Below, piece by piece: positions 28,075-40,300 of a stretch of 64,000 nucleotides of DNA. The DNA is from Linyphia triangularis. Taxonomy: Eukaryota; Arthropoda; Arachnida; Araneae; Linyphiidae. The position numbers and the translations under genes are program-made. The stretch covers positions 33,027,424 through 33,091,423 of the forward strand of contig OZ021733.1 in assembly GCA_963978545.1 (NCBI GenBank), read 5' to 3'. The notes beneath the pieces are model-generated. The model did no database searches, was not told the DNA's origin, and saw only the letters and a program-made list of their open reading frames with translations. The first letter of the stretch is position 1; the number at the start of each line of letters is the position of its first letter.

Positions 28075-29845
28075 TCATGGGCACCGCCAGGAAGGTGAAA
28101 AGGGGTGTACTTGCACCCCTCTGAAATCGGAAATTAAAATTTATAGAAAATATAAATCTATAAAAATCATTAAACTTTTTTCTTTTCAACGTAACGTGCT
28201 GCGCAACATAATGAATTGAGTATTAATTTGCTTTATTGTGATTTAAATTTTGCTTGTAGAGTGAGGTATTTTTTTTTTAATTAAATCATCTCTCTTAGAT
28301 TAACTCAAATTTTCTGCTTCCTGTTTGAATAACAAATTGAATCTTCCATTGCAAACATTGTCTCTAGTTTTGTGGCATTTCTTTATATAATTGGCATATT
28401 TTTGTTATTTCTTGAATTGGATTTCTTTTTGTTGCCGCGAGAAGGAATCAGTCATGTCTTTTGAGGCGGCATCCGGTCTATTAAAAAACATATGAGAAAA
28501 GTATAAATTAGCACAGTTGCAATTACAAAGTTTGGGGAAATAAAGGAGGGATAAGGTAATGAATCATTGAATAGTAGGATGGTCTTGTGAATTGATTTCC
28601 GGTTGTAAATTCCCAGAAATATATTGCTTTTAAAAATGATTGAGATTCTGAATTCCGTTTTAGAAATTCGTTGATCATTTCGTAGAATGACTAAGATTTT
28701 AGTTTTATTTTTGTATAAGCATGGTTCTTTCATTTTTGTATAAGCATATTTCTTTCTTTGTAATTTTTTTTTTTTTTTTTTTTTTAAGAGTACAGATGCC
28801 ACATAAGCGGAGGAAAATAACTGGTTGCTCCACGCATTTAATGGCTTGACTTTAAATTTATATATTATAGAAAGTAAACAGCAGAGTGTCCCAAAAAAAT
28901 CAACTTTTAAAAATGTAAACTCTCACCCTCCAAAATTGTTCTTTCTGTAAATATAAAACACAGTGAATTTCTTGAGAATTTTAAAAAAATATTTAGAGGG
29001 TCCCTCAAGGTTACTAAATAAAAAAGATCAAAATAGAGCGAAATGCTGTATTTTTTATTAGTTACATTAAAAACTAATAATGTTCAAATGACATTTTTTT
29101 CATTTATAAATGTTACTTATATATTATTTCAGCCAAATTATGTATGAATTATCATTTTACTCTAAGTAGAAAGAGACATAAAATGTTACTGAAATCATGA
29201 AAAATATGATTTAGAAGACATTTCTATTTTCTAAACAGTGAAAGCAAAAAATTTAATTTGTATATAAAAGAAAGTGTCTTCATCTTGGATTTAATCAGAA
29301 AATTTATCCGATTAGTACTCTCGAACATTTTCTCGACTTTAACACACACCAGGCTTATTAATCTTTAGTTTAAATTCACCGTCACAAATATATTTGTATG
29401 AAATTTTAACCGAAAAAGAAATTATTACTTCGGAAAGCAGAAGCTTTGATTTTTACATTTTCGAAGTAAAAAGTATTTTTTCATTTTCAATGCTTATCCA
29501 TGGAAATACGTTCTAAATTTATATTGTTTGCGATTTGCAGAACTAAAAATTTTTGTTCTACAATGAGACATCCAAGTACTCTTTAGATGCAATAATTTTG
29601 ATTCAGTATATGAACAAATAGCAATAAATTTATTCTGCGACTTTTAATTTTAAGATTTTTAAGTATTAATTTTAATTAAAACATTTTAGATTTTAAACAA
29701 TCCTTCCTTCAATTAAAATGAAAAAAAAAACAGATCAATTAATTAATTTATGTCATCATTGAGATCGACGGAAAGTTGACTAGCACCCAATAAAATGAGT
29801 CTACAACCCCTGCAAATAATTCTGCCAGCATCCATACCTCAGTCC
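28075..29845 (+). mobile_element. CATGGG element, copy 2, itself interrupted
   Basis: Collinear with 16608-18000: left end CATGGGCACCGCCAGGA, right end CAGCATCCATA. Landmarks shared with copy 1 include CATCTCTCTTAG, GAATCTTCCANTGCA and AAGTTGACTAGCACCCAATA. It is longer than copy 1 mainly because of an insertion at about 28882-29236. No coding region survives. Confidence 0.7.
28882..29236. mobile_element. Insertion of about 355 bp inside CATGGG copy 2
   Basis: Absent from copy 1, where the flanks are continuous. A short direct repeat (taaacag / ctaaacag) brackets it. It starts CAGAGTGTCCCAAAAA, which recalls mariner-type ends, but no matching inverted end was found. Class unknown. Confidence 0.5.
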
Positions 29846-30009
29846 TTTCTAATAACACTATATTTCAATTTTAAAAAACTGCATTGATATTTCAGAGCTT
29901 CCAGTATATTTTATCAAGCTCTGGGTGAGATTGGCCAAGAAACGTAGCAACAGGCTGTCTACAACGGCCAGTACAAAGCCGATATTGATCAACGGATTTG
30001 TGCTACTGG

Positions 30010-30222
30010 GGATGTGACGTCAGAAATTTCGAATTGGTATGTGAGGTCGTCATGCATTGAGTCCGTTTCAATAAACTTCACTGAGTATGAGTGGAATTTT
30101 TTTAAACGAGCCAAAAGCTGTCGCCAGCACTTTAAACATATTAAAATCATATTTTGATTCTATATTTTGTCAACATCCCCTAAAATGTAACATTCTCTTT
30201 CATAGCTTTGCTTCAACTAATA

Positions 30223-30253
<31 letters not shown>

Positions 30254-32386
30254 ACAGAAGTAGGGAAATATCATTTGGGTGAGGTGTCGTCGTATGGAAA
30301 ATTCATTTTTGAGCTACTTTTTCTGATTCTTTGATATAATATATACCTTAGAAAAATATATTTCAGCATATCTATACATTTAAAAACTTTTTCTAGTATG
30401 TTTTTTAATCTTTTTCATTTGAAATATTTTTTTATTTGGTCGTTTTATGAATGTGGCCGAATTTTTTAGACGCCGATTACTGAACGTCTGAACTCAATAA
30501 TGCGCTGTTGACTCGAAAACCATATTTTCGGTAAATTTTTTTAATTTTTATCAATAGTTGAGAATATTATTCACAAGATCAAATCCGTTTAGTTGCAAAT
30601 TGGTATAGAAAGGAAATAGTGAGCGATTTTAAACAAGGCCTGCTAATGAACCGACTCCTCTTTTTCAGAAAATATTAATAAGGAAAGAATTTTCTATTTT
30701 CATTCTTATTATCCTCATGCTAAATCTAACCCAAAGAAAAAAACTTGTGCAAATCGTTGGTAAACCGCAATAAGTTTTTGTTTAATGTTTACGTTTTACC
30801 AAATTGCCGACGCTTTCTGAATTTTTTGTAAGAAAGTTTATAAATAAAGTACCAGATAGCCATTTATTGTTAATTTTGTTAAATTTAAAAAGTTTTTAAA
30901 TAAATTTAAAACATTGCACTTTTTCCGGTGTCATTTGATGTTTATTTGTTTCTTCTTTTTTTCTGTTAAAAATGTTGATAACTGGTGAGAAATTATACTC
31001 ATAATTATGCATTTTTCTTTCATTGCTTACTAATTTTACGGACACCTCTTATTAGATTTTCAAAAAAAAAAGTTGCAATTAAAAAAAAACTTTACTATAT
31101 ATTAATTTTACTTTTGCTAATAAAGGTTCAAAATGAAATCCCACTTTTAGTAAATATGACAATTTTTTCTTTTAATATACCGCTTTATATACTAAACAAT
31201 AGTTAAGTTTGAATTCACATATGAAAGTGGATATGGATGGAAAAAAGAAAGAGTACATCAAAACCAAAAAAACTCTAAAAAAAGAAAAGAAATTATGGAA
31301 AAAACTACATTTCAAAGTGCCTCTCAAATGAATAAAACAGCTTTTTGTTTATTAAAATAAGACAAAAGAGTATTAAAAGATAAAAAGCAAACAACCATAT
31401 CAAAATAAATGAAATAATGTCAATGCAAGAAATTAAAAATATTTATTCAAATGTCAACGTAGTTTTTTTCAAGTATGTTTTGTAAAAATTCAAAAACATT
31501 TTTTTCATCTATTTATAAATCATTTAGGTTTTTTTTTTTCATAAAAATATACACTTTTGTCTAGGGAGATGGGGGGAGGGGGCATTTATGCCAATAAAGT
31601 GACATTATTTTCAATAGGGTGACATTATTCTCAATGGGGTAACTATGTAAGAATTCTTCCGTATAAGCAATATAATATTTAAATTTATTGATGTAAAGGT
31701 AAGAACTATGTATTTATCATCTATAAAAATAACTTTTTGGGGTTTCCTTAGTAGTTGTAATAATTTATAAGAATTGTTTATAGTCACAATATAGTTAGTT
31801 TTCATTTTCTATAAATTTTTCCCCATTTTTTTTTTTTTTTTTTTTTTTTTAAATAAAGCTGTCATATATTATTTCTTTTTCACATTTTATTTATGCACTG
31901 AATAACTTCCATACTAACTTTAAAAATTTGTAATCTCTGATAATTTGGCTTTTATATTGTAAATCAAACAGTGTCATCCAAATGATATTTTCCTACATTT
32001 GTTACATAAAAAATTCAAATAAAGTATGTTACTATAAAAACACAGCTCCAAATCTAATAAAATATTATTCTAGATTTATTTATTTTACAGATTTTAACAT
32101 TAGATAACTATTAATCTTACTTTTTTTATTTCAAATTAGGAAATCTCATTTTGGTGCGTTTAAAAAAAACTACTCGTACAGTGGGTAGACCGACAACATA
32201 GTTATCGGAAAGTATGTTGCTCAAAAAACTGGCATTTGGCATACTTTTTTTCAACTTAATTTTTTAAAAAGGAATACGTGACTTTCTCGATATTGAAGGA
32301 AATGTTTTTGAAGATATAACAGCACCAAATTTGCTTAAAAATAAGTACTTTCAGCAGGTTTTCTACAGGGCGGAGAGGGTTCAAAC
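30010..32386. other. AT-rich stretch without recognised gene
   Basis: Holds poly(T) tracts (about 30219-30249 and 31827-31850) and a 22-bp direct repeat near 31596-31640. Nothing coding was recognised. Confidence 0.35.
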
Positions 32387-32822
32387 TGAAAATTAATTTT
32401 GGTTTAACCCAGGCATATGACACATATGTGTGGAGTATTTTTTGACGCTGAATTAATTGAAAAAAAAGCAAGACTGTATAAATATCCTATAAAAAGTTAT
32501 AGTCCATTAGTCTATTTTATAGCCGAAAATACATGTAAAATAAAAGTACATGTAATAAACCAAAATTAATTGGAAAGAGTTAATAAACAAACAAAATTTA
32601 ATAAAAAAAAAGTACAAGTTGAAATAAGAAAGTAGAAGTGAATAATTTAAATAGTAACTAAACAAAAGTATAAGAGATAAAGATTTAAGTGGTGTAATAA
32701 GGTACACTATTACATTTATTTTCGTCAATAAAAATGACTAACTTTTTTCATTCGATTCAGCTTCAAAAAAACACTTCACAAACATGTGTCACATGCCTGG
32801 GTTATACCAAAATAATTTTTTA
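32387..32822. repeat. Inverted repeat pair, candidate MITE
   Basis: Arms at 32387-32460 and 32742-32822 are reverse complements (AACCCAGGCATATGACACAT against ATGTGTCACATGCCTGGGTT, and GAATTAATTGA against TCATTCGATTC), separated by about 285 bp of AT-rich sequence. No terminal duplication was identified. Confidence 0.6.
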
Positions 32823-32829
32823 AAGTCAG

Positions 32830-32960
32830 GATGTTTCAATACGTGGAGAAATTTAAAAAAAAAAATAAGAACAAAATTTGACCAAAAATAATATTTTCAT
32901 TGTCCTATGTTAACGTATGGATAATTGAAAGTATCAATGTAGAGACGTTAAGATCGTATG
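32830..32960 (-). mobile_element. Fragment of repeat family D
   Basis: Resembles the end of the copy at 33830-34400 (AGGATGTTNCAANACGT, then a CATTNNCCTATGT...GTANNTAATTGAAA ending), in the same orientation. Confidence 0.5.
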
Positions 32961-33829
32961 GCAAATGTAAGTTTCCGTTCCCCCAATATGAATTTAGTGA
33001 CTTCCAACAAGTGACCATGGCGACATGAACTTAATCTTGAACCCACCTCACACACCATTATTCCCTACTATTCGGCAAGTTAATCACTGTTAATAAAATA
33101 ACACAATCTCTATTTAAGATAATAGACGCCTGAAAGGCAGTATCACCATCAATATGTCACCTTTTCTCCAATTGTGCAATTTATTTTTAAAAGTACTTAA
33201 ATATCTCGTTTTATTTCTCACTTGGGCAATATTTCATTTCACTATTTCTCATGCTGCAAGACTGACGGCTCAATTGAAATCCATCCTACTTTTGTTTGAA
33301 ATAGAAATAGTAACCTTTTGTTAATTTACGAAATAGTTGACATGTCACACGTTTAAATTAAATTCATTGGAAGTGGGACGCCAACCAAAGCAAATTTTTT
33401 TTATGGAAAGTATCATGGTCACCTAGATTGCTGATTGTTTTAGTTATTCATCTTACGATAGTCTAAACAGACATATAGTAGGCTTACAGACATTTGAGAA
33501 GAGTTAGACAAGTTTCAATTTCTTTTTATTACCACTGTCATTTAATAGGCCAATAAACAATTTTCATAACATATATCAACAACTGAAAATAGATAACTCT
33601 ATATTTCTCATCACAAATGCTTTGCTAAGCAATGAATTCCTTTTAATATCCTCCAAAATAAAAAATAAAATTGTTTTGAACACTAAATTTTTCTAGCGTG
33701 ATATTTAAAGAGAAAAATTATATTTGTTGCTATTCATATTAATTAAACAATTCAGCATATAATAATACCATTAACAATTTCTCCTTTTATAAAGATAGTT
33801 ATAGCAAGTTGACATTGATTGGCCTAGCG

Positions 33830-34400
33830 GGGTAGGTTTCAGCAAATCGCAGTGGATTGTTTCAATACTGTTGAAAACATTGTCCTTCCTTGTGCGAGAA
33901 ACAGAAAAAAATTAATCGTTGATGGGCGATGCTCAAGGGAAGGATGCTCTGTGTTAAAGGTACTCGTTTTTCGACTTTTTACGATTTTATTTCATTGTTG
34001 CAGAAATTTCGGAGGAGAGGATATTTAGAACACCTTAAGAGGCATCATCACAGCAATTTTAATCAAAATCGTTAGAGCCGTTTTTTGGCATTTACTGAAA
34101 AACATTATTTTTTCAATGGCAACTACCTTATGCGCATGCGCGATTTTGACGAAAACCTTAATGGTATGTCTCATGGTCACCACTAACCTGCACACCAAAT
34201 TTGAACATCCTTGGCCAATTTGTTCGGGAGTTATGCTGACCACAGACACTCAGATGCACAGACAGACATTTTTTCTAGACAACTTTTTAGAAATTAGGAT
34301 GTTGCAAAACGTAGAAATATGCACACACAAAAATCGAATTTTTTTGTGACCGAATACTGTTCTTTCATTACCCTATGTATACATGTAGGTAATTGAAAAT
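33830..34400 (-). mobile_element. Dispersed repeat family D, copy 2
   Basis: Reverse-complement counterpart of 15280-15965 and 45700-46470. It includes the GTGGTCAGCATAACTCCCGAA block and the TAAGAGGCAT / AATTTTAATCAAAATCGTT blocks. No conserved ORF. Confidence 0.72.
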
Positions 34401-35150
34401 AAAAACTAAACGTGGTCGCTGCTGTGATTTTAAACTGCCGCTGCCGTGAAAATTAAACGTGACATCCAAGATTTGTAATTTCATAACTTACTATGGTTGA
34501 CCATTTTGGTTGAAGAGTTATTTTCCACAACATCTAGTTGTTTTTAGTACATTTATACGTTCTGAATCTCAACAACGTTCTTAACACACCTTTTCATATT
34601 TGATTTACTACGTGAAAGTTTTGCAAAAAATCTTATTTATACTATTTAAAACTTAAATCAAATTCTACCATTAACGTAAAAAATCCATTCAAAACCTTTG
34701 AAAATTATTTAAGGTCTCAAAGAGTATACGCCAAAAAATTCGATGAATTTTTTAACTGTCCCAATTAAATTTTCTCCCTTTTTGTCAATTTAAGGCCACT
34801 AGTGTCCTACAAAACATAAACCGTCAAAAGAATCACCGCCGATGAAATTTAAAATTAGATTTCTAGAAACTGAAACAAAAGGAGTCCAAAATCATTAATG
34901 AATAACCTTTATTCGATTCTGATAGCCTTTATTCGGTCATTCGGCCGACAAAGATTCGTCATCTCATTTCAAAATACTCATCAGAAACAAAGCACTGTCA
35001 TTACAGTATTAACATTCACCTACTTCCAGGAGACTTTTCGGTAAAATAATTGCTTTTGTATCTATTCATCTTTTGTCGGTTTTTTGAAAAAGGATGATGG
35101 GTGGGCTGGGATTTAATCAAGAACATTTTAAATAACTCAATAACTGATAA
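34401..35150. other. AT-rich upstream region of the cuticle gene
   Basis: No gene was recognised. Any distal regulatory elements cannot be identified from one sequence. Confidence 0.35.
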
Positions 35151-35190
35151 AAGGTTACTCATACGGGAGTTTCAGTTTTTGGCCTAGCAG

Positions 35191-35226
35191 TATAAATAAG
35201 GAGTGACGAGATTAGGAGATCAGATA
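35191..35226 (+). promoter_or_regulatory. Core promoter of the cuticle gene (TATA box and initiator)
   Basis: TATAAATA at 35191-35198 is followed by an arthropod-like initiator, TCAGAT, at 35220-35225. Its A (35222) lies 31 bp from the first T of the TATA box, the usual spacing. Transcription would start 44 bp before the first ATG at 35266. Confidence 0.7.
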
Positions 35227-35265
35227 TCCGTGTCCTTTTCAATCAAGGCATTACTAGCTCTAAGG

Positions 35266-35307
35266 ATGCAATCATTCACATTTGTTCCTAAAATGCTTTT
35301 TATCCAA
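35266..35307 (+). CDS. Cuticle gene exon 1 (signal peptide start)
   Basis: Fourteen codons, MQSFTFVPKMLFIQ, ending at the donor CAA|GTAAGT, phase 0. With exon 2 it forms the hydrophobic stretch MLFIQTIITVAISSA, with likely signal cleavage just before the first YG. The ATG at 35293 also has A at position -3 and would start directly at the hydrophobic core. Confidence 0.8.
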
Positions 35308-35843
35308 GTAAGTATTACTTTTTATAGGAGAAAAGGTTAGTTTGAAATAGTTCCTTTGTGCTTTTAATTTTTTACCATCAAAATCGTTTAAAGAGTTTTG
35401 ATCAATGCGAATTCCATTTGTTTGGGTTTTTGTGAAACTGAAATATTCCAAGAGGTGGTATACGAATATCCGGTAAGAAACTAATTCTCATTTCCGATCA
35501 TGCAACAGAATTTCGCTAATCTCTTTCGCCAAAATGCCATTCTTTCTTTTTTTGCGATTCTTGCTTAGGTTTGTTTATAATACAATTTTGTGTAATTTTT
35601 GTGAATTCTCTGATGCCAATTCACAACTCACATTATTAAGGAGAAATTAATGTTAGGCTGTCAAATAATATATATTTAAACAGTTGTAGTGCAACATGCT
35701 CAAAATCATTTATTGGAAGCGAAGAAACAACATTGTATTACATGTTTTTATTGAGTTTCGGCTTATTTGTACGCTGATACAAAACACTATGTAGTTTAAA
35801 ATACTCCTTGTAGTATTTAAGCCTGTTTGATCTTTCTCTCTCT

Positions 35844-35874
<31 letters not shown>

Positions 35875-38800
35875 AAAAGATAACAATAAAATCTCTCTAG
35901 CTTAAGAACATTTACAAGTTCAGTTTTTTCCTGTAAATCCTCAACTATAACTTTAAAATTCCCTCTGCACTTATCACTTTGTTATAATCCCAATTTTCAC
36001 AATACGGAAAGCTGGAAATGCAAACACAGACCTACAACCATTTAGTTTTTCATAAAATGTTATAGAAATTTGACTTTTCCAATAAATTAGCATAGTGCAC
36101 TGTATCTGATTTTGCTTTTAAAAATTAGACAAACACATTTATCTTATTGTCTATGAGTATTGTACTAAAACTCGTTGTCGTACATCCTAGTACATTGATA
36201 GATCAAAAAACAAAATACTTGACTTGGTCTGAGTGTATTGTAAATATTTATTACCCGATATCTTTCGACACTTGAGATTCAAGGTCCTAATTTTCATTAA
36301 TCTATAAAACTTTATATCCACTGTTAAAATATATAATAATCTTGTATTTTTAATATAACTTCTAATTTTCATACTACAATAATGTAATTTATATTTTATT
36401 ACTTTTAATAGATATCGAATATATACGAACTTAGCATTGATGTTAATTATTCTTTATTACTTTCCATATAAATGGAATGCTAAAGAACCTACTGATTTCT
36501 TCTGTTTCAGACTATTATTACTGTTGCAATATCTTCCGCCTATGGAGAGGGTGGAATGATGGAAGGTGGAATTAAGAATAATAAAACCGATGACAGAATG
36601 ATTAGGGACAGCATGATGGGGAACGGAATGATAGAAGACGGAATAAAGGATGATAAAACCGATGACAAGGACGGCATGATGGGGGACGGAACGATGGAAG
36701 ACGGAATGATGGACGATGGAATGATGGGAGACGGAATGATGAGTGACAGCATGATGAGGGTCGGAATGATGGGAGACAGATTGATGAAAGACAGCATGAT
36801 GAGGCGCGGAATGATTAGAGACGGAATGATGGGAGATGGAATGATGAGAGACAGCATGATGAAGAGCGGAATGATGGAACAAGGACAATTAATGGTAAGA
36901 TTTTTAGCAGGGTATTGGTTTTCTTGAACTTTCATAGTATAAAATGTGAGTCTGGATTTTGTAGCATTGAATACTTTTAGTCTCACGTTCAAGACGTGTT
37001 TCTTTTTTTTTTTTTAGTTATCTTTTAATTTTCTCAGATTATAGTATGATTATAAAAAACTGAAGTGAAGAAGTTCGTATTGTTTATAATAGATTGTTAA
37101 CTAATATATGATTTCATAATTAATAAGTTTAAGAAAATTAAACAAACTCTTTAGTAATATGTTGCACCAGTTAGTAATATCTATTTTAAATAATGTTTGT
37201 CAAAGAATGTATCCTAAAATATGCAATATTACATTGAGATTTATGTCACTTGATAGTTCAATATATCTAAGCTCTCAAGAAATTTCTTTTAATGTGGACA
37301 TGTGGGTATAGATCCCAACTGGTACCTGTTATCTTTAAAAGTACGACCATTTTGACCTCGGTGGAGATACCTTGCAAGAAATGGATTTAAAAGATATAAA
37401 TTTTTCTGAATTTTATACATCGTACGAAGTCGATACATAATTAACATACATAATTATTAGTGTATAGCGTGGAAGTACATCTTTGACTATATGACACTTG
37501 ACCATACGACACTGACTATACAACATCCCTTTCTTTCAACCATTGTGTCCCTTAACGTTTCTCTAAAGCCTCAAGTTTTATAAATGAGTAATCAGAATAT
37601 TCATATCAAGGCGCTTGTTTGAATAGATTCATGTTTGCTTATATGCTACTGTACACAAGATGGTAGTATAATGTATCAAATCCATCATCTTAATGCCCAT
37701 GTGCTTACATTGCACTAACATATTTCTTGCTCTTGTCCGGAACAATTCGGTAAATATAAACAGCTGTTATAAATTGTTTTACGCATATGAACTCATTAAA
37801 TATCCAGTATCAGTAATTAGAAATCGATAATTTCGCTTTTAGGTTTAGGACTATTCAATACTAACACTTCAATGTAGTTTTAGTTTTCTTTTTTTTTTTA
37901 AATGGTTAATTTTTTATTTTTATTTTTTAAGCTCACTGAAAAATAAACAGTTTCAAAATTTTAAACTCAAAATAAAAATACTAATGTAGTAGGTTAATAT
38001 TTGAATAATGGTTCAATAATGGTTAATTATTTGAATGAATAAAAGAGTTTTTAAAAATTTCCACTTAGTCATTTTTTTTTTTTTTTTTATTATTTTTTTT
38101 TATATATATATATATATACAGCGTGTCCCCGTATAACCTGGCTGACCTTTATTTTCGACACCGTTGGTCCTAGATGCATAGTCCCAATTGAAGAAATGTT
38201 TTAAATCGTTCAAATATTTTTACTGAATAGTTTTTAAGTTAGAAAAGGGGTTGGTATAAAAATTACGGATTGTAAATTTTTATATGGTCCCCAGTTCCCC
38301 CCCCAACTCGTATTTAGAAAAATGTTGCCCATGAAAAAACATTTCAAACAAAAAAAAAATGAAATTTGGACGACCAATATTTATGGAGATATGAAAAATG
38401 GAATTTAGTGACTTATACACCACTTTACACCCGTGGTCATTAACATATTTTAAGGGCATGTACACAAAATGAAATACAGAGAAAAATGAATTGCGTTCGG
38501 AAAATTATTCTGTAATCAAATGCATGAATACGATCTATCAATGTCTATAGTGAATTGTGGATGCTAAACTCGTTTGCAAGAGATAATAGGTGCCCCATAC
38601 TCCCTAAAACTAACAAAAATCTTTCGACCACGTAGGATGAAAAAAAAAAATTAAATCTGTCGAGGCCGAACAAATTCACACTCTTGTGTTGTGCAGGGGT
38701 TGCATTCGCCCTAAAATTCCTATAATTCCTTAAATTTTCGTTTCTCCCTAAAATTGCACTTAAATTTTTCGTCTATCCCTAAAATTTTAGAAATAACGGG

Positions 38801-40202
38801 AAAATGTTCCGTTAGTGGTAAAAAAAAAAAAATTCCCGAAGTGAAGCATGTGGATACTCAAAAGCCCATGTGTGGAGAGTCTTAAACCGACACGGTGCAC
38901 ATCCTTATCGCCCGTGATTGGTGCAAGAGTTTTTGCCCGGGGATGAAAATAGACGGTTTGATTTCTGCAATTTCATCATGAACAAACTAGAATTGGATTC
39001 ATCATTTGTGAATAACATTCCATTTTCTGATGAGTATACGTTTTCAAGACCTGCGGTAGTAAATAGGCAAAACACACACTTTTGGTCCCTGCAAAATCCT
39101 CATGTGATCCGACCAAACAAGCATCAAGTGCGATGGTCCGTTTGTATGGCATATGGAAGGGAGCGTTAGTAGGACCTTTCTTTTTTGCTGATACATTAAC
39201 AGGTTAAAAAGTATGCGAACCTTTTACAGGGACCTTTATCTGATTTCTGGATGACTATGTCGTGTTAGCAGACCTTAAAATGATGTGGTTTCAACAGGAT
39301 GGTGCACCACCCCTTGTAGGGTGAGTTTCAAGATAACATTATCGGCTATGGAAGTCCGGTAGAATAGCCTCCTAGATTTCCAGATCTAAATGATTTAGAA
39401 TTCTTTCTTTGGGGATTTTTGAAAAGCAAGATATATGAAAAAGAATCGATGAGTCTATTAGATATGCAGAATCGAATTTTATCCGCTGCCAGGTGTATTA
39501 CGCCTTTAATGCTGAAAAATATTGAAGATGAATTTGAATGACGTGTGCGCTTAGGTATTTTAGTCGAAGGAAAACACTTCGAGCATATGTAATTAAGAAA
39601 GAGGTTATTTATCCTTTTCACTTTGTTTATTTCTCTCACCTTTTATTTTTGTTTGTGTAACAAAAAGCGTTGCTTTCTGATTATGTTATTATTTAAAATT
39701 GCTTAATTAAAATTGTTTATAAGTTTGTTTGCTGTTGCGTTGTATAATTTGTAATTTATTTTTTTTTTCAAAGCAGTTTCTAGTAAAAATTATAATGTTT
39801 TAGGTGATGAACAACAACTTGTTTGCCATAGTCAAACCTAGTCTAGAAGCTCGTTGTTATTCCAATAAGACGATATTTCCTCATTTCAATTTATGCACGG
39901 GCCCCCCAAATAGTGTTAAAACTTTAAACTCCAATAACACAGTTGCTATTGGTCTAACAAATTTCATTTTTTTTTTATTTGAAATGTTTTTTCATGGGCT
40001 ACATTTTTCTAAATATGAGTTGGGGGGAACTGGGGACCGTATAAAAATTTACAATCCGTAATTTTTATACCAACCCCTTTGCTAACTTAAAAACCATTCA
40101 GTAAAAATATTTTAACGATTTAAAACATTTCTTCAATTGGGACTATGCATCTAGGACCAACGGTGTCAAAAATAAAGGTCGGCCAGGTTATACGGGGACA
40201 CG

Positions 40203-40300
<98 letters not shown>

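Noticed and set aside
36457..36992. Minus-strand open frames of 143 and 150 codons rich in His-Ser or Ile-Pro
   Set aside because: Antisense shadows of the Met/Asp/Gly repeat in cuticle exon 2.
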